A DNA stretch of 14,399 nucleotides from Flavobacteriales bacterium (lineage in GTDB: Bacteria > Bacteroidota > Bacteroidia > Flavobacteriales_D > Crocinitomicaceae), in the NCBI GenBank assembly GCA_009926905.1, contig RFNX01000346.1, positions 1 to 14,399 of the forward strand, given 5' to 3'. The notes under the pieces were generated by a model, which was not told the DNA's origin, did not search any database, and saw nothing but the letters and a program-made list of their open reading frames with translations. The stretch's first letter is position 1; the number at the start of each line of letters is the position of its first letter. This document shows, piece by piece, positions 1 through 7,800 of this stretch. The translations under genes were made by a program, and so were the position numbers.

Positions 1-72
1 GTTAAATATAAGAAAACTAAAAATCAAAAAAAAGAAAAATTTTAAATGATTAACGCTTGAAAATAATCAAGT

Positions 73-80
73 TATTTTTG
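73..80 (+). promoter_or_regulatory. Possible -7 promoter element for miaE
   Basis: The octamer TATTTTTG fits the Bacteroidota housekeeping -7 consensus TAnnTTTG and lies 19 nt before the miaE start codon. No convincing TTTG-like -33 element is present 19-21 nt further upstream, where the sequence is only AT-rich. The call therefore rests on one half of the consensus in a very AT-rich leader. Confidence 0.28.
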
Positions 81-99
81 TGTCTTCAAAAACTTTAAA

Positions 100-690
100 A
101 TGCTTGGTTTAAAAATGGCAACCGATCCTAGATGGGTCAATATCGTAGAACGAAACATAGAGGAAATATTGGTGGATCATGCTTTCTGTGAGCAAAAAGC
201 TGCAAGTAATGCAATTTCAGTAATCATTCAATATCCACATTATTCTGATTTGGTTCAAGCAATGATTGCCATTTGTCAAGAAGAAATGGAACACTTTGAT
301 TTAGTACATCAAAAGCTGTTGGAACGAGGTTTAAAACTCGGTTATGACCGCAAAGATCCTTATGTGAATGATTTGGGAGAATTTCTTCGTCGCAATAAAA
401 CGAATAGCACTTTGGACGGAATGTTTGTGAATAAAATGCTTTTTGCAGCAATGATTGAAGCCAGAAGTTGTGAGCGTTTTAAAATTCTTTCGGAAGAATT
501 AGAAGACGAAGATTTACGCAGTTTTTATAGAAATTTGATGGAAAGTGAAGCCCGACATTACACGACATTTTTAAACTTTGCTCGCAAGTATGGAAATGGA
601 ATTGACGTGGACAAAAACTGGAAAGAGTTTCTTGAATTTGAAGCAAGCCTCATGGAAAAATACGGCAAAAAAGAAACCATGCACGGTTAG
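100..690 (+). CDS. miaE: tRNA-(ms2io6A)-hydroxylase MiaE
   Basis: This 196-aa protein is a diiron hydroxylase of the ferritin-like fold. The family hydroxylates the isopentenyl side chain of 2-methylthio-N6-isopentenyladenosine at tRNA position 37, in the cytoplasm, using O2. The expected carboxylate/histidine ligands are visible: E31 (CEQKAAS), the E62-x-x-H65 pair (EEMEHF), E120 (IEARSCERF) and the E150-x-x-H153 pair (ESEARHY). Length and collinearity match the family. The start at 100 gives an N-terminus beginning MLGLK and continuing TDPRWVNIVE, typical of Bacteroidota homologues; an internal ATG at 115 is less likely. No Shine-Dalgarno is evident, which is normal in this phylum. The gene stands alone on the plus strand and converges on the barrel-protein gene. 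It implies that the cell also has MiaA and MiaB, which lie outside this window. Confidence 0.93.
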   Translation: MLGLKMATDPRWVNIVERNIEEILVDHAFCEQKAASNAISVIIQYPHYSDLVQAMIAICQEEMEHFDLVHQKLLERGLKLGYDRKDPYVNDLGEFLRRNKTNSTLDGMFVNKMLFAAMIEARSCERFKILSEELEDEDLRSFYRNLMESEARHYTTFLNFARKYGNGIDVDKNWKEFLEFEASLMEKYGKKETMHG

Positions 691-731
691 TTTCCTTTCC
701 ATGCATGGCTCTCGCTTATCAAACGTATAAC

Positions 732-765
732 AAGACCTTTCGATGGTGTTACTCGGTCTTATTTT
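732..765 (+). terminator. Probable terminator after miaE, between convergent genes
   Basis: AAGACC (732-737) pairs with GGTCTT (755-760). An inner CGA/TCG pairing (741-743 with 753-755, sharing the edge base) can extend the stem past a TTT bulge. The hairpin is followed on the plus strand by ATTTTCTT and an A/T-only run, so it most plausibly ends the miaE transcript. On the minus strand the base of the hairpin is not followed by a T tract, so a role in ending the barrel-protein transcript is weaker. The stem is short and imperfect. Confidence 0.5.
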
Positions 766-776
766 CTTAAAAATTT

Positions 777-1895
777 TTAGAAATTGAATAAAACTCCAGC
801 GCTTACTGCTGTGTATTCAGGACCTTTATTTTTTTCAAATACTTGTGTCAAACCGTAGTTTACATACAAACTCACATTGTGGTAGCCAACTATCGCAGTA
901 GCGTGCGCTTGGAACGGATTGAAATTGTGATTAGATCTTACTTTATTTTTGTTTGTTTTTCCACCATCTTCCCATTTTGTTTTCCAGCTTGAACCAATTC
1001 TAACACCACCTACAACTCCAACGGCTAAATGCCAAGCTTTTTTATCGTCTTTGTTTGTCGCAAACTCTAATAATATTGGTGCTTGCAAATAAGTGGAGCG
1101 CAAAACATTTTTCTTGTATTCAACGGTTGTGTTTGTAACACCGTAAAGCAAACTGTCACTTGAAACAACGTCAACATTGTTTTTCAATGCGTATCGGTTC
1201 CATTGCAAACCAAGTCCAGTCGTAACACCGATATATTCTCTGAAAATTGGAAAACGTTTTTCTAAAAAGTTGAAATTTACGCCAATACTTCTTGCGAAAT
1301 CTTGTTCCAAAAATCCAGCATCCGTACCACTTACAATTTTGTTGTCAGCATTCATAAAACCATTTGCATTGATTCCCAATCCTGCCCAGTGAGCTTTTCC
1401 ATTTTCATTGTCGTCTTCGTTTTCATCATCTTCGTCATTCAAAGCAATTTCTGGTGCATCTTCGTCATTTTCTATAATTACACGTTCGTCAATAATTACT
1501 TTCTTCTCCCCTTTTTTGTCGCCGTTTTTACTTTCAACGATGACAATTTTTTTATTTCCAATTTTAATCTTAGTGGAATCGCTTTGGTCATCATTATTAA
1601 TATCACCCATCTCATCAATTGAAATATCTTCTGATTTTTTTGTAATGATTATAGATGTATCTCCACCTTGAATAATGGTTTGTTTTTGGGTGCCATCGAC
1701 CAAATCTTCAATGGTCATAACACTTTTATCTGCTGATTGAATAATTGTTTGACGTTCAAGATTTCCTTCCAAAATATCCTTAATTATTGTAGTTGTATCT
1801 TTTCCTTCTACAATTATTTGCTTTTCTGTAGATTTTACTTGTGCGCCGAGAAACCCGGTCGTAAACAAAGCTGCTGATAGTAATATTGTTTTCAT
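777..1895 (-). CDS. Outer-membrane beta-barrel protein with N-terminal repeats and acidic linker
   Basis: I cannot name this 372-aa protein beyond 'outer membrane beta-barrel protein'. Residues 1-18 form a signal peptide (MKTILLSAALF, cleavage near GAQ). Residues 26-90 hold three tandem copies of a roughly 23-residue unit starting Q-x-I-I. Residues 110-145 are Lys/Val/Ile rich, and 142-165 form an Asp/Glu/Asn-rich linker. From about 168 to the end, alternating hydrophobic strands rich in Gly and aromatics finish in SAGVLFNF, a terminal Phe as in integral barrels. I chose ATG at 1895 because the signal peptide begins there; an in-frame GTG at 1928 would add 11 hydrophilic residues and lies inside the promoter. 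The gene follows the anti-sigma gene and has its own copy of the sigma-type promoter, so it is probably the module's main regulated target. Whether the repeat region faces the periplasm or the outside is not known. Confidence 0.72.
   Translation of the reverse strand: MKTILLSAALFTTGFLGAQVKSTEKQIIVEGKDTTTIIKDILEGNLERQTIIQSADKSVMTIEDLVDGTQKQTIIQGGDTSIIITKKSEDISIDEMGDINNDDQSDSTKIKIGNKKIVIVESKNGDKKGEKKVIIDERVIIENDEDAPEIALNDEDDENEDDNENGKAHWAGLGINANGFMNADNKIVSGTDAGFLEQDFARSIGVNFNFLEKRFPIFREYIGVTTGLGLQWNRYALKNNVDVVSSDSLLYGVTNTTVEYKKNVLRSTYLQAPILLEFATNKDDKKAWHLAVGVVGGVRIGSSWKTKWEDGGKTNKNKVRSNHNFNPFQAHATAIVGYHNVSLYVNYGLTQVFEKNKGPEYTAVSAGVLFNF
1626..1820 (-). repeat. Three tandem 23-residue protein repeats in the barrel protein
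   Basis: Residues 26-48, 49-71 and 72 to about 90 align without gaps from a Q-(I/T)-I-I start, through an Asp at position 8 and a hydrophobic triplet, to a D-(I/L)-(L/V)-(E/D)-G segment in the first two copies. The third copy diverges after its hydrophobic stretch. The repetition shows at protein level and only weakly in DNA, so it is an old duplication. Confidence 0.6.
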
Positions 1896-1913
1896 TTTTT
1901 CTATGTTTTTGTT

Positions 1914-1943
1914 GTAAGACGAGCTCACTTATTATTTGTTACA
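1914..1943 (-). promoter_or_regulatory. ECF-sigma-type promoter for the barrel-protein gene
   Basis: On the minus strand TGTAACA (1943-1937) is followed after exactly 15 nt by CGTCTTAC (1921-1914). The element before the sigma gene has the same layout: TGTAACA, 15 nt, CGTCCTAC. GTAAC-like -35 and CGTC-like -10 motifs are characteristic of ECF sigma promoters. The element starts only 6 nt after the anti-sigma stop codon and ends 18 nt before the ATG of the barrel gene, so the third gene can be transcribed independently of the first two. The target is inferred from the pairing of the two sites. Confidence 0.75.
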
Positions 1944-1949
1944 GTGGTT

Positions 1950-2996
1950 TTAATGTTTTTTTCTATCGATTGAAAATTTTCCAATTTTAAGATGAAATCC
2001 TTTTTTTGCTTTGCGTTTTCCGAAAGAGAATGAAATACCTGAAGCGCTTGAAATACGTTGAGAAATGGATGCATATTTTTCCTCTTCGCTTGGATCTTTT
2101 ATGCCAAAAATAAATTCATTGACTTTTTGCAAAAAGTATTTTTTAACGGTGATTGTTCCGTCAGTTTTTGCAATCGTGTTATTTTCTAAGGTTGAATCAA
2201 AAGGATTTAGTGCAATTGTATTTTCTGGCTCATTGTTATTCTCAATTGAATCCTTTGGCACAACAACATTTGATAGGATTATTGGAGTTTGAATTATTTC
2301 TGGTGCCGTTAATTCAATCGTATCTGAAGAAGTTGATTTTATCTTAATTGGTGAAGCTTTTAAAAGAGCAAAAACAGCTTTTTCAGTTGCAACTTGTTCG
2401 GTTGGAAGAATCGTTGTTTTTTTATTTTTCTTTATTGGTTTCTTTGTTTGAGAATTCAGAGTTGTCGTTGTACCAATTGTTTCTTGCGATTGATAAATGG
2501 AATAACCCACAAAGAACAATAAACTCGCTGCTGCAGCATACGTTACAATTCTTCTAAATGGAATTACTCTTGGTTGAATCGCTAAATGTTTTAGATTCGG
2601 TTTTTCTTTAAATTCGATAGAAGTATTTGGAACTAAAAGTGTTCTGTCATAAAGTGAATATTCTTTAGCGAAATTACTATCTGAATGTAAGCTATTATTG
2701 AAATGAATTTCCTCTGCCTCTGTCAATTGATTTTCAATTTTCGCAACCAAAAATAATTCACTTTCATTTTCATTTAAATCTGAAAAAATTGCTGGTTTGA
2801 TGTGAGCTTGTTTTTTAAGTGACGATTTGTTTTCAAAATGAATGGAAGTATCTAATGGAAGTGGCTCCATTAAAATATCAGCAGCAAATTCAGGATGCAA
2901 TAAAACATAAGCTTCTACTGCAAACATTTCTTCGTTGCTCAAATTTCCCTCTTGATAATCCAAAAGATACGCTTCGATATTTTCTTCGTTTATCAT
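1950..2996 (-). CDS. Membrane-anchored anti-sigma factor (single-pass)
   Basis: This 348-aa protein has no catalytic motif; its role is inferred from architecture and position. Residues 1-147 are hydrophilic and helical, predicted cytoplasmic. Residues 150-168 form one transmembrane segment (VTYAAAASLLFFVGYSIY) after the basic PFRR. Residues 169-348 would be periplasmic: a Thr/Lys-rich linker, an Asn/Glu-rich stretch, and a basic C-terminus (KRKAKKGFHLKIGKF). Two gapless 34-residue copies, 8-41 and 80-113, share E, L, E, L, E and Phe-Ala positions and look like a duplicated sigma-binding motif. The ATG directly follows the TAA of the sigma gene, so the two are translationally coupled and made in fixed ratio. 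Such proteins hold the sigma factor at the inner membrane until an envelope signal releases it. The signal here is unknown. FecR-like Trp motifs are absent, so it does not look like a classical TonB-receptor regulator. Confidence 0.75.
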   Translation of the reverse strand: MINEENIEAYLLDYQEGNLSNEEMFAVEAYVLLHPEFAADILMEPLPLDTSIHFENKSSLKKQAHIKPAIFSDLNENESELFLVAKIENQLTEAEEIHFNNSLHSDSNFAKEYSLYDRTLLVPNTSIEFKEKPNLKHLAIQPRVIPFRRIVTYAAAASLLFFVGYSIYQSQETIGTTTTLNSQTKKPIKKNKKTTILPTEQVATEKAVFALLKASPIKIKSTSSDTIELTAPEIIQTPIILSNVVVPKDSIENNNEPENTIALNPFDSTLENNTIAKTDGTITVKKYFLQKVNEFIFGIKDPSEEEKYASISQRISSASGISFSFGKRKAKKGFHLKIGKFSIDRKKH

Positions 2997-3482
2997 TTAT
3001 AAAATTGCTTCAATGTTACCAATATACTCTTTTAGAAACTTACGCGCTCTAAAAATATAAACTTTCACTTGTTGTTCATTCAATCCAGTTATTTCGCCAA
3101 TTTCTTGATAGGAATAACCTTCGTAATCTCTTAATAAAACCACATTTCGTTGTATTTCAGACATTTCATTGAGTCCTTTTTCCAACACTTCATGCACATC
3201 AAACGATGCGATTTCATGACTTGGATTTGCTTCTAAACTTTGCGAATACGTTTTGTTTCGTTGTTGTTTTCTGGAATTGTCAACCACCGCGTGATAAATG
3301 GTCGTAAACAAATAAGATTTCACCTTTGAATAGTCAACCGTTTCGATTTTTACCCACAATTTTTCAAAGGCATCTTGTACAAAATCGCGCGCCATTTCTG
3401 TATCGCCAATACTCTTCAACGCGAAGCGGTATAAGCCATCGGCAAATTGATCGACACTATGATTGTATTCTTGAATATTCAT
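2997..3482 (-). CDS. ECF RNA polymerase sigma factor (sigma-70 family)
   Basis: At 161 aa this has ECF size and layout. Region 2 is at about residues 10-75, with the core DFVQDAFEKLW at 33-43 and the -10-binding helix around KSYLFTTIYHAVVD (55-68). A short linker follows, then region 4 at about 101-154, whose helix-turn-helix reads YSYQEIGEITGLNEQQVKV followed by the basic RARKFLK. It directs RNA polymerase to a small set of promoters; the obvious candidates are the TGTAACA/CGTCYTAC elements at 3494-3523 and 1914-1943, which predict positive autoregulation. The ATG at 3482 lies 11 nt past the -10 element, leaving a very short leader. The TAA stop abuts the ATG of the anti-sigma gene. The sequence does not identify the inducing stress. 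Confidence 0.92.
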   Translation of the reverse strand: MNIQEYNHSVDQFADGLYRFALKSIGDTEMARDFVQDAFEKLWVKIETVDYSKVKSYLFTTIYHAVVDNSRKQQRNKTYSQSLEANPSHEIASFDVHEVLEKGLNEMSEIQRNVVLLRDYEGYSYQEIGEITGLNEQQVKVYIFRARKFLKEYIGNIEAIL

Positions 3483-3493
3483 CCTAATTGTTG

Positions 3494-3523
3494 GTAGGAC
3501 GACGAGCTAAAAGAAATGTTACA
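3494..3523 (-). promoter_or_regulatory. ECF-sigma-type promoter for the sigma/anti-sigma operon
   Basis: On the minus strand TGTAACA (3523-3517), 15 nt, then CGTCCTAC (3501-3494). It matches the element at 1914-1943 in both boxes, differing at one base (C/T) of the -10 box, and in spacing. The site fits into the 54 bp between the end of the upstream amidohydrolase-like gene and the sigma start codon, so it can separate regulation of the module from read-through of the amidohydrolase genes, for which no terminator is visible. Confidence 0.78.
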
Positions 3524-3536
3524 GCAACTTGAAAAA

Positions 3537-4820
3537 TTATTTACTTTTCTTCGCATACTTGTTTTTGTACTTGCGATAGAGTTCCGTTTGAAAGTTGGAA
3601 GAGGAAACAAGTTTACCATCCACTAAAATTACTGAAACTTGATTTGTACGCATGTCTAAAGCGGAACCATCTGAAACAAAAAGCGTTGCCGATTTCCCAA
3701 TTTCGATTGAACCAAAATTCTTATCAATTCCTAAAATCTCGCAAGTACTCAATGAAATCGAACGGATTGCTTCTTCTTCTGTTAAACCGTAAGCTTTTGC
3801 CGTTCCTGCTAAAAAAGGTAAATTTCTGGCATTCATTGTTTCCATATCGCCTGCATTTTGCAAACAGAACTTGATGCCTTGCTCTTTCAATAAATAAGGC
3901 AATTTATAAGGTAAATCGATTGCGTCTTCTTCATATTCAGGAAGGCTGTGAGTTCGTGTAAGCATAACTGGAATGCCAGCATCTTTCAATCTTCTTCCTA
4001 ATAAATGTGCATCGTAACCTCCGACAATTACAGGGAATTTCAGGTCAAACTCCTTTGAGAAATCAATAATATCTAACAATTGTTGCATATCATCTGCATG
4101 AAAAAAGACACGCTTTTTGCCATTGAAGCATTCTTTCATTGCTTCTAAACGCAAATCTTCTTTTGGACGTTTTGCTTCTGAATAAGCTAAAGCTAATTTG
4201 AAAAATTCACTGATTTCTCTTTTTTGAACTTCGTAATTTTCATTTCGTTTTTTTGGTGCAGGTTCAGCCCACCAACCTCCACCTTCTGTGCTCGAAGGCC
4301 AATTTAAATGAATGCCATCGTCTTTTAGTACCGTTGCATCTTCCCAATTCCAACCACTTAAAAACATTACAGATGAAGTTCCCGAAATTGTTCCTCCACG
4401 AGGGGTGGGTTGTGCCAATAAAACGCCATTTGTTCTTACGGTTTCAATAACTTTTGATTCTGCATTAAAGGCTATTTGAGTGCGCACGTGCGAATTGTAT
4501 TCACCCACATCGTCATAATCTCTGGTAGCACGTACTGCATCAATTTCAGTCAATCCTAAAGTAGAATTTGGAGCAACAAAACCAGGATAAATGTGCTTTC
4601 CATTCAAATCAATAATGGTGTCCCAATCTTCTTTTTTAAAAGTTGTTGTTAAGGAATGTTTGATGAGTGTAATTTTCCCATTGACGCAACCAACTGCGGC
4701 TGATTCTTTTGTTTCTCCGTTGCCAACGTGTAGAAAACCATTCGTCAATAAAATGCGATTGTATTGAGAATTCCCTAAAAACGGAATTGCAATTAAAAAT
4801 AATATGTGTGTTAACTTCAT
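3537..4820 (-). CDS. Secreted amidohydrolase-superfamily protein lacking the metal-binding HxH
   Basis: The protein is 427 aa from ATG 4820. Residues 1-18 are a signal peptide (MKLTHILFLIAIPFLGNS), placing it in the periplasm or beyond. An N-terminal beta region with the LNGKHIYPGF signature (72-81) leads into an amidohydrolase barrel, and a C-terminal composite segment (about 365-405, ILGI...GSIEIGKSATLFVSD) matches the superfamily. Where active members have PGFxDxHxH, this protein reads PGFVAPNST, so N85 and T87 replace both metal-binding His. D325 (QNAGD) sits where the catalytic Asp is expected, and H241 may remain of the other ligands. It may be non-catalytic or use other chemistry. The start at 4820 is preferred over an upstream in-frame ATG at 4859, which would precede the signal peptide and overlap the previous gene. 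It lies 4 bp after its partner amidohydrolase, so the two are almost certainly co-transcribed. Substrate unknown. Confidence 0.8.
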   Translation of the reverse strand: MKLTHILFLIAIPFLGNSQYNRILLTNGFLHVGNGETKESAAVGCVNGKITLIKHSLTTTFKKEDWDTIIDLNGKHIYPGFVAPNSTLGLTEIDAVRATRDYDDVGEYNSHVRTQIAFNAESKVIETVRTNGVLLAQPTPRGGTISGTSSVMFLSGWNWEDATVLKDDGIHLNWPSSTEGGGWWAEPAPKKRNENYEVQKREISEFFKLALAYSEAKRPKEDLRLEAMKECFNGKKRVFFHADDMQQLLDIIDFSKEFDLKFPVIVGGYDAHLLGRRLKDAGIPVMLTRTHSLPEYEEDAIDLPYKLPYLLKEQGIKFCLQNAGDMETMNARNLPFLAGTAKAYGLTEEEAIRSISLSTCEILGIDKNFGSIEIGKSATLFVSDGSALDMRTNQVSVILVDGKLVSSSNFQTELYRKYKNKYAKKSK

Positions 4821-4824
4821 TTTC

Positions 4825-7800
4825 TTAATGTTCGTTTTCTGATTCCGTACCTTCTTCACCTATTGTGTCACAATGAAAATGTCTTCTTCGTTTTTTAAAG
4901 AAAGGTTTTGTTGCTTCACCTTTTTCGTTAGAAGCTAACATTTTACTAATAATTCTAGCTTTCTCAGCTGCATTTCGCTCTTCTAATTTTGCAGCATCAG
5001 CACGATTGTAAAGAATTTTTCCGTCCACAATTGTCATTTCTACTTTTGAATCAATGCTCAATGGATTGTCTGACCAAAGCACGACATCTGCATCTTTTCC
5101 AACTTTCAAACTTCCCATTCTGTTGTCTAAATGCAACAATTTTGCAGGATTCAAGGTTACCATTTTCCAGGCATTCTCCTCAGTCATTCCGCCGTATTTT
5201 ACACTTTTCGCTGCTTCTTGATTCAAACGTCTGCCCATTTCAGCATCGTCTGAATTGATAGCGACAACAACACCTTGCTCCGACATTAAATTCGCATTAT
5301 ATGGAATGGCATCGTTTACTTCAAATTTATAAGCCCACCAATCTGCGAATGTCGAACCCCCTACTCCGTGTGCTTTCATTTTATCAGCCACTTTGTAACC
5401 TTCCAAAATATGCGTGAAGGTATTGATTTTAAAGTGCATTGAATCAGCCACATGCATCAACATATTGATTTCAGATTGAACGTAAGAGTGACAAGTAATG
5501 AAACGTTTAGAGTCTAAAATTTCTGATAAAACCTCCAATTCTAAATCTTTTCGAGGCGTTTGTGCGCTACTTGTAACACCAGTGGAATATTTCAACCATT
5601 CATCTTGATAGGCTTTTGCTCTTGAAAATCCATCGTAGAAAACTTGCTCCACTCCCATTCTAGTTTGAGGAAAACGAGAAGTATTATAGTCGCCCCAATT
5701 GGATTGTTTCACGTTTTCGCCCAAAGCACATTTAATAAATTTAGGGGCATTTGGAATCAACATTTCTTCTGGTGAATGTCCCCATTTCAATTTGATTAAT
5801 GCTGATTGACCACCGATTGGATTTGCTGAACCGTGTAATAATTGTGCAGCTGTTACTCCACCTGAAAGTTGTCTGTAAATATTAATATCATCTGGATTAA
5901 CAACATCGCCAATACTTACTTCTGCAGTAATCGATTGACCACTTTCATTCACTCCTTTCGAAATTGCAATGTGTGAATGTTCGTCAATGATTCCGGAAGT
6001 AACGTGTTTTCCTTTTGCGTCAATAATTACAGCTTTCGAAGGAATGTTTACGTTACCCTTTCCAACAGCTTTGATTTTTCCATTTTCAATAATAACTGTT
6101 GCATTTTCTAAAATTCCTTCGGATTCATTGGTCCAAACAGTCGCATTTTTAAAAACAACAGTTTTCACTTCTGGAATAGTGTCCATTCCATACGCCATAT
6201 TTGGGCACCAAACTTTTGCCCTAAAACTTGAATCAGCTTTCAGTTTTGAAATTTCAGATTTCTCGTTTGTTTTATCTAATCGAATAGCTGACCATTGCAG
6301 CCATTTTCCATTTGGCATCGCTCCATCACCTTCAATAATTAATCCGTTGTGACTCACTTTTCCATGCAGATTGACGCTTCCTTTAAAATTTTCATCATCG
6401 CAATTAAATTGAAAAGTCACATCACTTTGATTCAAAGCCACATAAACGGTTTGAATAATGGTGTCTCTTTTAGTTTGTTTTGTTTTTGGATCGAATTTAG
6501 ATTTAATAGTTTGAATTTTTCCAAGAGGCTTCTCATTCGAACCAGATACATCAATATTGTACTTGTTTCCATCAATGTTAACACTGTATTTTCCTAGGAT
6601 GCTTGTTGTCGGAAGTTCTTTAATGATTTGCTGTTCTCCCAAAAACCACATTTCCAAAAGAGTAGATTCTGAATCGAATGGATCATTCGTATAAACTGCG
6701 AAACTTGCCCATTTTCCATTTTCGAGGTCTCCGATTTCTTTTTCCATGCCAATTAGTTTCGCAGGATTGGTCGTCAAAGAAGCTAGTGCATCTGCTTTAC
6801 TTAAACCTCTAGAAATTGCCTTTTGGAGATTTTTCCAAAACTGTTCAGAGGATTTCAACTCAGTTAAGGTGATGCAGAAATTTATTCCTGCTTGCTTTAA
6901 AATTGCTGGATTTGATGGTGCTAATTCCCAATGTTTCAAATCGCTCAAAGGAATTTGACGTGCAATATAAGGGTCTTTCACTTCGTAAGCTTCGGGGAAA
7001 TTAATCGGAATGACAAGTGTGCTGTTGAGTTTTTTTAATTCTTTGGTTGCTAAATATTCATTTCCTGAACCGATGTAATTAAAATTCTGTGAAAATTCAT
7101 TAGCAATTTTAGCTGCACGAAGAATCTCCCATTTATCATCCGTTTTGAAAAACGAAGGAAGTTTTAATGTATTATTCCATTTCTCAAGTGAGACCGCTGC
7201 TTCATCCAATTGATTTTCGGAGTAATATTTCAAATCATAGAATGCTTGTCTTAACAAAGCAATAGAACCCATTTGTGAAGATGGATAAGATTCTTTTGCG
7301 GAACCTTTGGAAAAGGAATAAAATGTAGCAGCATTCGCATTCAAAATTGGACTATTGGTGGTTGAGTTTCCTAATGAAACTAGGGCTCCTGTACCTCTGG
7401 AAATTCCGTCCTGAAAATGGGTCAATGCATATCCAAAGCCACTTTTTATATAATTTTCATTTGCTTTGGAATCGCTGTTATAAAATTTTGCTGCCTCAAG
7501 TTCTGGGTGAATAGCTTCGTTCCAGTAATACCCGTTCTTTTTATTATTATCAATTTTCGGATGAATCGAAAAATTATTCTCGCCATTTTTTGGTAACCCA
7601 AAATTGGAATTTAATTCTATAAATGCTGGAACAATTGTCTTTCCCTCCATTTCGTAAACAACAGCACCTTTTGGAATTGATGCATTTCGTTCTATTTCAA
7701 CGATTTTTCCTTTAGAAATGATTACTGTTGCTTTTTCAAGACGTTTTGAAGGACTAATATAAACGGTAACATTTTTCAATGCAATTATTTCTGCTTCCGA

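Noticed and set aside
677..708. Inverted repeat CCATGCA / TGCATGG across the miaE stop codon
   Set aside because: The 18-nt loop and lack of a following T tract argue against a terminator; the hairpin at 732-760 is the better candidate.
1408..1671. Plus-strand Ser/Phe-rich open frame of 87 codons
   Set aside because: It is the reverse reading of the Asp/Glu-rich linker codons of the barrel-protein gene; composition is an artefact.
1896..1928. GTG start at 1928 for the barrel protein
   Set aside because: It would put 11 hydrophilic residues before a clear signal peptide and overlap the -10 box of the promoter; ATG 1895 is better.
4821..4859. ATG at 4859 as start of the smaller amidohydrolase-like protein
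   Set aside because: It adds a Lys/Asn-rich 13-residue segment before the signal peptide and overlaps the upstream gene by 35 bp; ATG 4820 starts the signal peptide directly.
5969..6352. Plus-strand open frame of 127 codons opposite the large amidohydrolase
   Set aside because: Antisense to conserved catalytic-domain sequence, with no start signal, promoter or recognisable family.
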